Assembly (NCBI RefSeq): GCF_003597395.2
Contig: NC_133772.1
Coordinates: 143,304,298-143,368,297, forward strand
Length of the DNA stretch: 64,000 nt
Direction: 5' to 3'
Source: Chelonoidis abingdonii
Taxonomy: Eukaryota; Chordata; Testudines; Testudinidae
Shown here: one piece after another, positions 33,295 to 46,316 of the stretch
Layout of the letters: every line of letters begins with the position of its first letter
How positions within the stretch are numbered: position 1 is the first letter of the stretch
Made by a program: the position numbers and the translations under genes
The notes under the pieces: model-generated
Database searches by the model: none
What the model was told of the DNA's origin: nothing
The model's input: the letters and a program-made list of their open reading frames with translations, nothing else

Positions 33295-33400
33295 TGGAGC
33301 ACTGTTATTATTTATTCATGGGGCCTCAGCATACTGATCATTGCACAGATGGAGAGGCCAACACAGTCCCTTGCTCTCGACGAGATCACAGTCCAATTCC
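33295..33400. repeat. probable CORE-SINE fragment
   Basis: TGTTATTATTTATTCATGGG, then GGCCAACACAGTCCCTTGCT, resemble the mid-part of reptile CORE-SINEs (attattatt ... acagtccctgcc). Weak. Confidence 0.35.
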
Positions 33401-34739
33401 AACGGCACTGTTCAGATGCAAGTGCTTCTCAGAAGAAGGGTAAAATCTCAGAGAGGTGCGCTTCTTCTGGGAGGTGGATGATGCTTCTATTTATTGCAAA
33501 GACCTCAGTGGATTATCCAGCTGGGTCTACTGTTCTTAGCAAGAGGAGCATGTTTTACAAGGCGATTGAAAGGAAGAGGACAAAGTCATTTGACACACAG
33601 GGAATAGGATGTAGTTCCATAGGAGACATCTGTTCTTGGCTTAATTTGAAGGATAATGTCTTGTGCAATGGTGGAAAACCTCAGCAGTTTAATTTCATTA
33701 CTGCACATCACCAGAGTGTGATTGTATCCAAATAACCCCATCTAGGTATTCTCACTTTCACAGCCATACGTCCTCCTGAAATAACCACAGCATTGTCCTT
33801 TCCCCCTTCCTACTCCTGCTATCCCTACACTTGAATCATAGCAGGTGTCCAGCAAAGCTCACTGAGCTGGAAATATTGATTCCATCCTCCTCCTCAAACT
33901 TAATTCTGGTGTTTTCCACCCAAGGGACAGATTGGAAGAGAAAAAGGGGGTAAGAGATGGTACTTTTCTAAGCTCCATGCCACTCACAGAACACTGTACA
34001 AAATATGACCACATGGCTTCTCTATTCCTTGAGCTGTGCTCCACAGCAGGGGGTCTAAATACTCCCATGGGCTCTGCTAGGCTTCTCTGCTTGGCTTCTC
34101 TTCAATGAGGCTCATATGCCAGGTTGGGTTTCTAACATTCATGTGCCACACTAGACTTCTTGAGCTTGGCTCTTCCTTGACTGGGGACAATAAAATGGCT
34201 TCACCCTCCCAAGCCCACGTGCTGGCAGTGCCAAAATGAGCTGGCAAGTACTGTCACTTGTGCAGCTCTCCATAATCTCCTCCCCCCTCCTTTCTTTCAT
34301 TGGCATCTGAGTCAGTCCCCATGGAGATGAGTGTGGGCCACATTACACCTCTCAGAGCCATCATTTCGGGGCTGGCAAGTGCAGGCAGCTGTCAGCAAAA
34401 GAGTTTCATGCAGGTCACAATTTTGAGGCTAACAGCTTGAGATTTTATTTTTTAAAAAAGCTAGATGCTGGTGCACAAGGTGGCAGTATGGGAGTGGTGG
34501 CGCTTCACCTTTCCACTGCATTCCAGCTCAGCTCGAGCCCTGCTTCCATTCCACCCCAAGCTGTGTTTGTCTCTCCTCTGAGCCATTACCTTTGGGTCAT
34601 GTCCCAATTGAGGCTTATCCTTTATGGGCCTGACTGAAGTCTTCAATCTTGCAAGCATCAGGGCTTGTGTTGTATCCTTAGGTTTCACACAGCAATTATC
34701 ATATGAAGGACCAACACGGACACAGTGGGGTCCAAATAA
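33401..34739. other. unassigned sequence
   Basis: A 128-codon ORF (33349-33735, +) has no recognised domain. Nothing else is seen. Confidence 0.4.
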
Positions 34740-35225
34740 GTGTCTACTGGAACTGGCTGGAAATTTTCTGTCAACATTCTGAAGAAAAGAATTGAGTTTT
34801 TGACTAAATGAATTTTTTTCACCAAAAAAAAAATAAATCTGCTTTCCATGGAAAGTTTTGATTTTTGTTGAAAAAACAACTTCTGAAAACTGAGCAATTT
34901 TTTTTGTAAAACCAGCAGTTTTTGATTCACACACTGGTATCGAGAGTTGTAGTTTAAGTGTCTCACGCCCCCATTCTCCTTTATGGGCTAAGTTCTCCCA
35001 TGATGCAGCTCAGCAAGCGAGGACACAGCCTGCTGCCTCATGGGAAATAAACTCTGGCTGGGAAGCCCAGACTGTAGATGAAGTTGGGGGAGCATGAAGC
35101 ACCTAATCTACAACTTCCAGGATGTGCCATGTCAGCACTTCCAAATATTTGGTTTCCAGCTGAAAGGTTTTGGCCAAAAATTTCCAATTTTTGATTTATC
35201 TCTGAAACATCAAATTTTCCATGGT
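34740..35225. repeat. unclassified repeat with AAATTTT-rich flanks
   Basis: AT-rich arms (GGCTGGAAATTTTCTGTC at 34751 and CATCAAATTTTCCATGG at 35207) enclose a less AT-rich centre with TCCCATGATGCAGC, CTGCTGCCTCATGGG and CTACAACTTCCAGGATG. This arrangement is familiar from turtle interspersed repeats, but I cannot name the class. Confidence 0.4.
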
Positions 35226-35811
35226 GGGGGGAACCACTTTCTCACCACCTGTAGTGTTCACTAATAAATACAATATATATACACTGCTGCTCTTGCAGGT
35301 GGCTTCTGAAATGGAAGACAGAGAGGGTCACTACGGCGCTCAAAAACTATTTAGAGGGACTACCCAGTTCCTGTACACTATAGTTTCCTGGAAAGTAAAA
35401 TCTGGAAGAGATTTTTCTTGCCAAAATGTGGAAAACTTCTGCAAATCTATGGAAAAGTAGAGGAAATCTCAGATTGCCTCACAAAACAAGTTTCTTTCAT
35501 TTCCACTTTGAAATGGCCCAAACTAATGTCCCTGAACCAATCACCCCAAAGCTTGGATCCCTACATGACTTTCTTGGTTGATTTCAGTCTGTCTAATGGG
35601 TGAAAACAAAATCCTGGCTTTGAATTTAAGGAAAGTATGGATCTAATCCACATTTTGCAGCATTTTCCCTCTACTAACACTGAAAAATGTTATTTTCTGC
35701 AAATTGTGCTCCTCTAGTCCCCTGCCTTTAAACTACACCTGCCAGCATAGAAGGGAATGTGCAACAACCACCTGCTTTTAAAAAGACAGTTGGCCGCTGA
35801 CTAAAACATAC
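35226..35811. other. unassigned sequence
   Basis: Nothing is recognised. Short ORFs only. Confidence 0.4.
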
Positions 35812-36460
35812 TGTGACAAAGTTCCTCCTCTATGTTGGTGGGTCCTGTGCTTATTGGCGGATTTGCTCACCTCAGTGATCTTCCCCACAGTCTGGGTCAA
35901 CATCTCCTGTGTCTGATCAGGAGTTGGAAGGTTTGGGGGGTGGGGGAACCCAGGCCCGCCCTCTAGTCCGGGTTCCAGCCCAGAGCCCTGTGGATTGCAG
36001 CTGTCTATAGTACCTCCTGTAACAGCTGCATGACAGCTACAACTCCCTGGGCTACTTCCCCACGGCCTTCTCTAAACACCTTCTTTATCCTCACCACAGG
36101 ATTTTCCTCCTGGTGTCTGATAACGCTTGTACCCCTCAGTCCTCCAGCAGCACACCCTCTCAGTCTCAGCTCTTTGCACTTCTTGCTCCCAGCTTCTCAC
36201 ACTCACTTCCTCTCCTCTGGCTCCCCCATCCCTGACTGGAATGAGCTCCTTTTTAAACCCAGGTGCCCTGATTAGCCTGCCTTGATTGTCAGGTGATCCT
36301 AATCAGCCCGCTCGCCTTATACGGTGGTTCTAGCAGGTTCCTGATTACTCTAGTGCAGCCCCTGCTCTGGTCACTCAGGGAACAGAAAACTACTCATCCA
36401 GTGACCAGTATATTTGCCCTCTACCAGACTCCTGTACCCCACTGGTTTGGGTCTGTCACA
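35812..36460 (-). mobile_element. solo LTR-like block, 649 bp
   Basis: It starts TGTGACAAAGTTCC and ends GGGTCTGTCACA, that is TG...CA with inverted TGTGACA/TGTCACA ends. On the minus strand a TATA-like TTTAAAAAGG occurs (+ strand 36248-36257), suggesting minus orientation. No internal genes or second LTR are present, and no clear target-site duplication is visible. Confidence 0.55.
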
Positions 36461-37636
36461 TAACACAAAAGAAGGGTCACACAAATATCCATGTGCCTGT
36501 TGCTATCTTGAGCTGCTGCTCACTTAAGTGCCGGTCATGCAAAGATACTCGCATATTAACTATATGCACATGAGCAGATCCATGGGATTAGTCACATGAA
36601 CAAACTTAGACACATGTAGAAGTCTTTGCAGGATCAGGACCTTGAATTACAATCCCAGAATAGAGACGACTAGCAGGAATTGGTGAGCTCCTCAAAAAGG
36701 GTTCTAATTCTGCCGTTCCAGGAATCAACGTGAGTTTTTCCCATTGCTTTCACTAGACATAGGATCAAGATAAATTTGAGTAAACATCCGGTACATGGAA
36801 AATGGAGCTCTTCTGTCTGTCAGTAAAAAGCAATCATCAGCCATAAAAAAAAAATCTTTCCAGAAAAGATTATGAAGACTTGTCAGCTTTTAGGTTAATC
36901 AAAGAAGCCATAAACATCATATATTCTGACTAATGTCTACCATTGAAAGTGAAAGATAGTTTAGTCTTGATCTCACTATGATCATGTTCCTTAAGGGACT
37001 TATGTGAAAGTTTATTAGAAAGATAAATACACCATTTAAAAAGTGAAATGGAACATTTAGTTTAGGTAATGAAATTAAATCTCACCATATACAGCAACAG
37101 CTGAAACAAGAAGATTAGTTGTTCAATTAATCTTCCATCTTAAATAAAAAAAAATCTCTGTATTAAAGAGAAAATGTATTTTATATGCAGTTAGGTATAG
37201 AATGTATGTCCCACACGTGAGGAGATTTTCATTATGAACGAAAAAGGTAGAAAATATGGTCTTCAGCCTATTGGCACTGGAAGAAGTTGATCCAGTTAAT
37301 AAAATGGGAGGAAATTTCACTGCGGTCCAAATTCTTTAGCTTCCCTTTAAAAGATCATTGTCCCAAACAACATGTACGTGCCTCACACACTCATTGTACA
37401 CACTGGGCCTGATGCAGAACTCAGTGAAGGCAATGGAAATCGATCCGGTCACTGGAAAGGATTGTTCGCCCTGCTGTATGGGTTTGTGGAGGGGGAGGGT
37501 GCATATTGCTTTACAAAGGGCAGGATTTGGCTGTCAGTGCAGTGCCGAGCCAGCGAACATTGCGTGTGTTGCATCGTCTCCAGAATTGCCCGGGCAGCGC
37601 TGGGACTTGCAGGCAAACCTCTAATAGATGTGTACA
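36461..37636. other. unassigned AT-rich sequence
   Basis: A scrap at 36550-36645 (TGCACATGAGCAGATCCATG ... GTCTTTGCAGGATCAGGACC) resembles a common turtle repeat. Otherwise nothing is recognised. Confidence 0.4.
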
Positions 37637-37770
37637 TTCTAAGGCAGGATGGGACCACTGATCTGACTACTGCATAACCCACGCCACAGAACTTTCCCAG
37701 AACAAGCCCTATGGAACTAGAATGTATCTTTGAGAAAAACATGCCAAGGCACATCTCCATCTTCCTGGTA
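37637..37770 (-). mobile_element. CR1 LINE 3'-end fragment, antisense
   Basis: GATCTGACTACTGCATAACC, CACGCCACAGAACTTTCCC and GTATCTTTGAGAAAAACATG are the inverse complement of the CR1 3' region (form: ATGTTTTTCTAAAAGATATGC ... GGAGGTCAGACTAGATGATC). Confidence 0.6.
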
Positions 37771-39149
37771 CACTGGTCTGCACCAGCAGCAAGTTACACT
37801 CCCCAAGCACTGGTCCAGCGCTGCTGGCTGGAACGTCCCTCAGGGATGGAACCAAGGCTGCACCCATCCCCCACTCCTCCCTGCCCCTCTGCTCCAGGGT
37901 GGGAGTGAGCGAGAACTCACCTGAGGCACCTGGACCCAAGGCCCTGCTAGTTCACAAGGAGATGCAATGAGATTTCTTTGCTTCCTCCCTTCTGCTCCCC
38001 TGCACAGACGTGTAATCCAAGCCCAGAGGGTATGAGGCAGACTCCCTGCTGCAGGATGCTTAGAATCTAGGAATACAGCTGAGCATGCTTAAAGATAAAG
38101 GGCCACATTGTGCCCTGCACACTCCAGACCTTTCAGTGAGTCTACTGGCAACGCTAGCATCCTTCTGTACCTGAGGAAGAGGGGCAGAAACTGGCCCAAA
38201 GTGGCCTACTGTTTGCCTTTTACGCAATTCCACTGAGATGGGACAGATGTTTTCTCCATCATCCTGTTGTGTAGCTGGACAGAGCAGCGTTGTGCTCAGT
38301 ATTATAAAGGTCCTGTGCTGAAGCAGATCCTCCTCTGCTAAGCACCATTGGTGTTTTGAAGACAACAGCTAAATGAACAGCAGTTAGAGATATTTTCCCC
38401 CAAAGTTATTTAAATCATCACCATTTAAGGAGCCTCCTTCTGCTCTCAGCTCTGTAGGCAACACTGCCAGGCATTACCCTGTTTCTTGAACTGGGAACAT
38501 TGAATTGATATCACTGCATTAGACAAGACTGTCTATCTGCCTAGACCCCCAGATGGCCCCATCACCCGGCTAAGGATTTGCCCGCACCACTGACATTCAA
38601 GGCAATTTCACTTTCCCTTTGGAAAGAGGAGAAGAGGCTTTGGATACTGTTGTGCTCCTTACCAATACAACAACACTCATAGGAAAATGAAACTGAAGCA
38701 GCTGGATGTGTTTAAGTGGATAGTTGTTATTCCTGTTCCATCAAGACTTTTAGAGGCTCTGACTGGGATTTGGGGGGGCCCCATTTTGATAGACACATAT
38801 AGGCACACCTATATGTAGGCTTGGCAGAATTGAAGTGTTTTATGCACTTTTTGATGGATAACATTGATGTCTATTTTAAGCATTTTTTTCCTGATTTTGA
38901 TCCATTTAAATTTCCACAGTTGCGCAAAATTATGAGGTTTAAACATTTTATTTGATTTTTCTTGATTTCAATTTTCACGACTGTAGGAAACTGGAGGGAG
39001 TCGGACAGTAAGGTGGGGAGGGATCAGGTAAAAATATTTAATTACAGTAGATGGGGAGATTCAAAGAGGTCCCGCTTTATAACTTTTGAAACACAAACTG
39101 TCAAGATCACACGTCAAAATCTGCACCATCAATATCCTTAAATTAAGCT
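37771..39149. other. unassigned sequence
   Basis: 38811-39000 is an AT-rich tract (GGCAGAATTGAAGTGTTTTA and following) that may be an old repeat. No exon is recognised. Confidence 0.4.
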
Positions 39150-39805
39150 CTGTTAGGGAAAATAACCCCCCCTCTATTATCTTAGGCACTAGGCCTTTGA
39201 GCAAAAATAATTTAGAGCTTTAACTTAGCTTGTTTTACTGTATAAAGGGCATGCTGAGGCATAAAGATGTAGTCAGGGCCCAAAAGAGGAACTAGATGTG
39301 GATAAAGGGGAACCAGGAGATCTGTTTTGATAACAGCTGACCCTGCTGTCGAGACTACAGAAAAAGTGTGAAAACGGTCAAACCGCAGACCTGACTGGCC
39401 AAGACTACAACAAGACTATAACAGGAAAATAGGAAAATGTGTGAGAGTTGCTTGCTAAATAACCGACAGCTCCAACAAGTTCTCAAGGAGCATTTTTCTT
39501 ACTTTGCCTAGCTGTCAATTTTGATTAACGATGGAAATACTTTATTCACCAGGGTCTGGTGAAATCGACGTTTGCCAATAAAAATCTAACCCTTCCAAGC
39601 CAACATATATGTAATGAGCGTCAGTCAGCGCACCAGCGGGGCAGCTGTACATATGACAAAACAACAGTAAGTGGATAACAGTGGATCCACCTCTGGTGCC
39701 CCTTTATTAGCCTGAGGCTTTGCTATCCAGAGCTAAGCCTCCTGTATAAAGCGATCTGAACTCTTGCTGCCACTTCTCTTCCAACACCCCTAAGTTACAC
39801 ACCAT
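39150..39805 (+). mobile_element. possible retroviral-type LTR
   Basis: From TGTTAGGGAAAATAACC to about CAAGTTACACACCA the block carries a TATA-like TATAAAGGGC (39241) and an AATAAA (39577-39582) in the right order, followed by about 220 bp that could be R-U5. The ends are TG...CA-like. No gag-pol-env sequence is adjacent. The ends and class are uncertain. Confidence 0.4.
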
Positions 39806-41304
39806 ATTAGTTTTACAGAGTTAGCACACAAAGGCCTTATTTCATGCTTATTAAGCATGAGACGTTTCCTGCCACGTAAAAGGAAGTGGTTCCTGATGTG
39901 CTTTATGCAGAGTCCAAAGGAAAATGTCAACCAGCACATTATACTGGTTATCAATTTAAATACAAGTCTTTTGCATTTAAAGAAAAGCTCTTTATTGTTT
40001 TTCCAAATCAAATCAGATATCTTATTTCCTTTGAAGTGGTCAATCTCAGCCACATTAGCCATGTATTAGCATTCAACAGCATTCAAACCCAGCAGGGAAG
40101 GAGCCTGACAACGGGAAGACCCTCGCTGAGTGAATGACCAGGCCTGTAATGACAGTTATCATTTAAACCTCATTCAGAGTCTCTCAATGCCAACACATAA
40201 GCTGTGATTACCTTTCTGAACAAAGAAGCAGGTTTAGTGCACTGTTGTCTTTTAAAGGAAAGTAAGAGGTACATTTCTCCTCATCCCCATGGAGTAGAGA
40301 GTTTGGGGAAACTGTTAACCCTTAAATGTGTGCCCTCTGAGCCCTTGAAATAACACTTAACCAAATGACCACTAGCCCACACTCAGATGCCTGGGGGTGG
40401 CTGTGGGGTGCCACTTGAATGGGAGCAGAAATATAAACCCAAGCAAAACTGGTTCTAATTTCTATAATATCATGGTCCAAAGGAAGGCATGGAAGAGAGG
40501 GAGGGGGTAAAAACAGAGTATAGACAACATCACTCAATGATCCATATCTAATTGTGTTCCAGTCAGCCATGGCAGAACCAGGGGACTTCACCAGCCTGTC
40601 ATTTGCAGAGTCACACATTAATACAGCCCAGTTGTGAAGAGATGGGCTCATATAACCCACAACGCTGCACTCTGCTTACAAAGTGTGAGAGAGGCAGCCA
40701 CTGCAACCACGCCTTGTGACTCTGTTGTGCACTGGGGAGGGGCAGAGTTACAGCAAGGGCTGTCAGAAACAAAAATTAAAAGAGTTCTGAGCAAGTTTGG
40801 AGCCCCGAGGAAGCTTCCTGCACCATCCCCGTGGAGTGACCGTCAATTGCACTGCAGCAGGATTGGTATGAATTTTAGCACATGGCTCACGCTCAGCAGC
40901 ATCTCACGGCTGGTGCAGGAGTCTTGCAAACAGTAGTCTTGTTAGCCCTTCCCCTGGTGGATGGGGTAAAATCCATGAGCAGAGTGTTAGAAATCTGACT
41001 GGGGACTATTCCAGATGGAAGTCTTGAATCCTTTGCGACTATCCAACAGATACAAGACACCCTGAGCTTGGCTCAATCCAACTCAGTTGAAGTCACGGCA
41101 AGTCCTCTGATGGTGGACTTAAAGGTAAATTGGATCACAACCCCTGTGCACATAGATAAAAGAAGAAAAAGGAAACCAAAATGAAATCTGGATCAGCTTG
41201 AAATGGATTCTGGGCAGAACTAGTTAAAAAATTGAAATTTAACATTTTTCAATAAAAAAATGGAACAAATTTTATCCAAACTGTATGTTAAATTTTCTCA
41301 TTTT
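39806..41304. other. unassigned sequence
   Basis: ORFs of 70-112 codons lack domains. 41205-41304 is an AAATTTAAC-rich scrap of the AT-rich repeat type. Confidence 0.4.
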
Positions 41305-42382
41305 TGACATGTGCTGACTCTGGGTAATACCCTTGTGACCCAAGGACCATTAGATGCCAACTGGCAGGCACAGGAGTACATAGGGACATATAGGGGTGTA
41401 GGGACCGCCTTGGTTCACCACATGTATGGTCTCTCATGAAAGCCTGTGTCACACTGGTTATCACAACCATTGCAAGATATGTGTATGGGAAATACGGGAA
41501 GTGTTGTGTATATATGCTGAAAAATATGTTCCCTAGGCCTTGTTAAAGGCTGGGCACGCAAAGATAGTGTATCTTGTGACAAGCTCCTCCAGAAGGGAGG
41601 TAGGAGACACTTACCTTCCTAGTTTGTGTATCTCACAATGGAAGTCTGTTAGCATACTGACTTAAATGATAATGAAAAGCTTGCAGAGACTTGAAAAGGA
41701 AATTAACAGGAAGAAGTAAACAGCTAGAAGGAGCAGGGAACCCCATTTTTAAGATTAAAAGGTCTGGTCTGGTATATCTAGGGATCAGAAGAACCCCCAG
41801 GTATTCTTCAGTCTCCAAAGACAAGCTGACACCAGGCTTGATCTTGGATCTGAGCCATCCTGGCTGAAAACACTGGGGGAGGAGGGGACCTGGGGTCAGC
41901 TGTCCTCTAGGAGGAAGGGATTGTCTGGTGAGTTAAGGTTAGGCTCTAAGTGGTGGGTTATGTTTTTTTTTTATCTGTAACCATTTGTTTTCAATACTTT
42001 TGATCACTATCATTTGAATCTCTGTTCTTTGAGAACAAATGTACTCTTGTTTTCACTATAAATATATCTGAGTGCTAAGTGGAGTGAGATTCTGTATGCT
42101 GCTATTCCTTTGCAAGCAGCACAAATGAGCACTCTGCAAGTGTTTAGTGGAACAGGGCCTGGGCAGCTCAGAGGGATGCTCAGAGAACTCAAGGAGTCGG
42201 ATGCCAACCACTCGTACCGAGAGAACAAGACCTGGAGATGCCTGGAGAGCAGTACTTGTGCTGCCGGAGGCTGGTGGTTTCAGGGAGCTGACATCCAGCA
42301 GGCACAGACAAGACCTCCTTATGCAAAGAGAAGGTGGTACCGAGGTGCCTCACAACCTTGGATACTCATATGAAGTGTCACA
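41305..42382 (+). mobile_element. possible LTR
   Basis: The block from TGACATGTGCTGACTCTGGG to TATGAAGTGTCACA has TG...CA ends and a TATA-like TATAAATATA at 42057-42066. The GC-rich part after the TATA box would be R-U5. No AATAAA is evident and no viral gene is present. ORFs of 81-87 codons inside it have no domain. Tentative. Confidence 0.35.
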
Positions 42383-43041
42383 CACTGCTTGACAAAAACC
42401 TTGACTGATCAATCTACACCTCTGTGCTAATGAGGGAGGGATCTATGCAATCTATTGTGTGACATAAACAGGAATGATGGGAAGGAGGAAGAGACTTTGA
42501 ACAATGACCATGTCCAAGGAAAGAAAGGGCAGCCAGGCTGATCTGAGAGGGTCACATATGCCATGGGAAAACTCAGAGACAGTGGTCTAAATGGCAGCAG
42601 AGCAGGAGTGTTTGAAGTGAAGCTGTGGAGTGCCTCATAGCCCCAGGTACTAAGCACCCCCAGCTTCCCCTGAAATTTGGTTGATTACCGGGAATTCACA
42701 TAAGCCTTTGATGTGACTATAGTCAGCATTCTTTGCGCCTGGCCGGAGGTCAATAGCAGACTTTCCAGTGACTTCAAAGGGCTTAGGATCAAGCCCTTTC
42801 TGAGTTATACCTTCTTTTTCATGCTTTAAAGTAAGAGTTCCTGCACTTACATGGCTTCACACCAACCTTTCTCCCCATCCTAGACTGCTAGCAATTCTGC
42901 ACGGGTTTTGCTTTGTACTGTATTACCAATCAGAGTCACAGGCATCTGCTGCCAAGGAAGTATGAAAACACCACCAGGGTGACACATTCTGATTTCAAAT
43001 AGAAATGGGACTGAGCTGTGGTCTAAACTACTCCAAAATGC
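42383..43041. other. unassigned sequence
   Basis: Nothing is recognised apart from a scrap near 42750-42800 (CTTCAAAGGGCTTAGGATCA) of a common turtle repeat. Confidence 0.4.
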
Positions 43042-43115
43042 AACATAAGAATGTCCAGACTGGGTCAGACCAAAGGTCCTCCAGCCCAGTGTCCTGTCTT
43101 CTGACAGTGGCCAAT
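43042..43115 (-). mobile_element. CR1 LINE 3' end, antisense
   Basis: CATAAGAATGTCCAGACTGG, GTCAGACCAAAGGTCCTCCA, GCCCAGTGTCCTGTCTTCTG and ACAGTGGCCAATG are the inverse complement of the CR1 3' terminus. The same family in sense orientation lies at 52300-52386. Confidence 0.8.
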
Positions 43116-44879
43116 GTACAAACCCCATTCAGAGGTTTCTCACACCGATGGGCCTGTGAGGGGCAGCAGAAGCTGAGGGTGCTTGAATCTGGCATTCCAC
43201 TTTATCACCAGCTTTAATTTAAAAATACTTTAATGATCCCTTGCCACACAACTTTGATTAGCCTTTCCTAGTGGGAATTGTGTGGTTCAGGTATTCTGTG
43301 TCACTTAGCTTCCCCTTGCCTCACGCATCGGAAGTTCCAGACACAATGTTGCTGTGACCATGACAGTCACCAATGCCACCATGATAGATTATTTGATGCT
43401 CTAGGCTTGTTTCCTGGCTCATTCGTTCATGTCACAGAGGCACCGGTATCATGTTTTGCAACATTTCAATCCTTGCCTGCCACTGCACTTCCAAGCTAAG
43501 GAACAATCCTGCAGTTGGAGCCCTGTGGGCAGATACACCGACATAGAGCGGGTAAAGTAGATTGAAACAGGGGAAGACACACTCACTACAAGATTAAGAG
43601 GCTGGGGCTGAGGGGGAAACTCATGATTACCCAAGCCGGAGACAGGCAGAGGAGGGTCTTTATCTGCTTTTAGTGAAGGAAGGAGAGCTGCATTCCCCCA
43701 ATTCCCTCTTAATTTAACTCTTGCCTGTGTGCATCTAATTGCAGGATTGTGGCCTAAAACACTACAAACTGCTAAACCTTGCCAATTATTTCTGCATGTG
43801 ACATAACCTGGAGTGGATTGGGAGCCACAGCCTTTAGCAGAAATTTGCTTGCCTTTGGAGGAATTCAATTTTTTATTAATTTTCTCTTCTTAATTGAAGA
43901 GTGAGACAGAAGCAATGTGTTCCTAGGAGATTAATGCAAGCAACAGGGACATTGCCAGGCCCGGAGCCACTTCTGCAGTGCTATAATCCTCACACATCTA
44001 CTGCCTGTCATCTTGTCTTTAAAAAATGGAACTTACTAAAAACCACAGCCCGCCTCTCTCTGAAGGTCAAGGTCTCCCATCCACCAGTTGCTCACAAGAC
44101 TCCATTTGTGTCCGGTGCAGGCAGATGGCAAAGCCTACACAAAGCAGCAGCTGTCTGGGGATAAATATTGACCTGGCTGTGTGGTTTAGCCTTCAGGCTG
44201 GCCCTGTTCTATTGTCTGACTGAGTACAGATATTAACTTTCTGCAAGAACAGAATTCATTAAAGAATAATGATAACAAAGTAATTTCTTTGGGCCTGATT
44301 TGCAGAGGGGCTCACCCCTGATGTCAGGAGGAGTCAAAGGTGCTCAGAGTCTCGGAGAAATCAGGTCACTTGTTTACATATTACAACAAGGCAGTCAGCT
44401 TTCTTGTCAATTTACATTGTGTAGATCCTGCTGTCCTTTGCTGGTCATCAAAGACATTTCTTACAAGGTCCAGGATCTTCTGAAGCATGTACCGTAACCC
44501 TAACTATAGGCAACTCTTAATTCTTTGCATATAACTTGAGTTAGAAAAGATAAATAAATTACAACCATAGAATTGTTACTGAAGACCTTCACGATACTGG
44601 GATATAATGACCCAAAAGAAAACTGCTACTGGATCATTGCCTGACAATGATTTCAAAAAGTAATCAAAATGACAGTGAAATCTTCGTCCCGATCCTTCTC
44701 TAAAATACCTACATGTTTGGGAACCATATTAAGTCAAGCCTTGTTCCTTCTCCACTTTATCTTGACAATATGCTGTTCTTAGGACCAACGAGTTGAAAAT
44801 ATAACATAGCAAAGGATCTCTGCAAGAAGAATGTGTTTGGCACAATGAAATTACACCTGTAGATCTGCCTTGCTGCTAT
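43116..44879. other. unassigned sequence
   Basis: A 139-codon minus ORF (43449-43868) and an 87-codon plus ORF (43901-44164) show no recognised domain. Confidence 0.4.
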
Positions 44880-45125
44880 GACTGGTCAAACATTTTCAAA
44901 CCAAACATTCTTCCATTGAAAAGTGGGATTTCATCAAAAATCAAATGTTCCCTGGGATCTCCCGTGAAGCACTCTGGTGCTCAGTTGGATGCAGAGATGA
45001 ATGTCAAACCATTCTGAAATGAAAGCTTCATTTTGGGCCAACAAAAAAAACTGAAACATGGCAACAATTCTGAATCAATTTTTTTTGAATGTTTTATTCC
45101 ACAACAAGTTTTGATATTTTGACTT
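44880..45125. repeat. AT-rich repeat block
   Basis: Rich in CATTTTCAAACC, AAATCAAATG, GAATTTTTTTT-like and TTTTGATATTTTGAC words, similar in style to 2040-2285 and 34740-35225. Possible dispersed family. Confidence 0.35.
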
Positions 45126-45934
45126 TTTGCCTTGATTTGTTATAAAAACAAGTGTCAACATACCAGAATTTCTCATGGGATGCCAATTTTATTCCTCAGT
45201 CAGCTCTAGTAGGTGCTGATACATCTAATTACTCTTTGACAGCTTCTGAGATGCTCATTAAGAATAACTCTGATATACGAGTTCCTGACGCTTCTCTAAG
45301 CTTGCTCACTCAGAGTCTCTTAGGCTATAAATGTAAATAAGCAAAGTTCATTTATTTGCAGCCCATCAGATCTGAAGGGCCTGGGGAGTATGTTTGTGTT
45401 TGCACAATTAACTCTCTGTTTATCAACACTGGTGTATCCACTGCATAGGATCAGGCTGGAAAGAGATATTTTAAAGCACCTGATTTTTAGAAATTTTGTG
45501 TGTGTGCAGGTCTCTGGTGTTCCGACTGCCTCTCTTCTACAGATAGAAAATAGATTCTGGTGTCACAACTACAAGTGATGTAATCCCACCATAAAGATCC
45601 TCCCTTATAGACACGCCAAACCATGCTCAAACACCATCTGAGCCATCCAGCTTTCCATGCCCTCATCCTGCAGCATCCAAACCTCATGTAACACAATCCT
45701 CAGAACTTATCCCTCCATTGCTCATCACATGGCACCCCTGTACATAGTCAGTGCATATATGGCCCCCTATGAAACACCCAGCAATTTCAGCATTCCCTTT
45801 TCTATGCAACACCTGCCACCCATGGCCTCACCCCACGAGACACTAAACATCTATGTGAATTTCACCTCCCCATCACATGATGAAAGTCCTTAACATGTTG
45901 ATTCCAGAACACACTCAGCCTTTGAGCGGCCCTG
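45126..45934. other. unassigned sequence
   Basis: No gene or classified repeat is recognised. Confidence 0.4.
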
Positions 45935-45979
45935 GCATGAGAAGAAATATAATTGAAGGGACCGCCAGATTCTCTAGTC

Positions 45980-46316
45980 CAGTGGTTCTCAAACTGTGGG
46001 TTGGGACCCCAAAGTCAGTCACGACCCCATTTTAATGGATTTGCCAGGGCTGGTGTTAGACTTGCTGGGGCCTAGGGCCCAAGCCCAACTACCTAAGGCT
46101 GGGGGCCCAGGCCTGAGCAGATTCAGCCCTGGGCAGCTAGGCTCAGATTTCAGCATCAGCCCCAAGCAGCAGGGCTCAAGACCTTGGGCTTCAGTGGTGT
46201 CTCCCCTGCCTGAAGCGGGGGGAAGGGGGCAGTCTGGATTTGGCTTTGCCCCCCCCCCCCGGGTCTTCTAGTAATTTTTGTTGTCATCACGGTGCAATAA
46301 AATTTGAGAACCACTG
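45980..46316. mobile_element. hAT-Charlie MITE nested in CR1, 337 bp
   Basis: The ends CAGTGGTTCTCAAACTG and ATTTGAGAACCACTG are the diagnostic Charlie terminal inverted repeat. The flanks CTCTAGTC (45972-45979) and CTCTGGTC (46317-46324) are an 8-bp duplication (7 of 8). Removing the element restores the CR1 phrase CTCTAGTCTGACTTCCTGTA, showing that it entered an existing CR1 copy. A C12 run lies at 46249-46260. Confidence 0.9.

Noticed and set aside
34461..34934. 157-codon minus ORF
   Set aside because: It spans the AT-rich repeat arm and has no domain I recognise.
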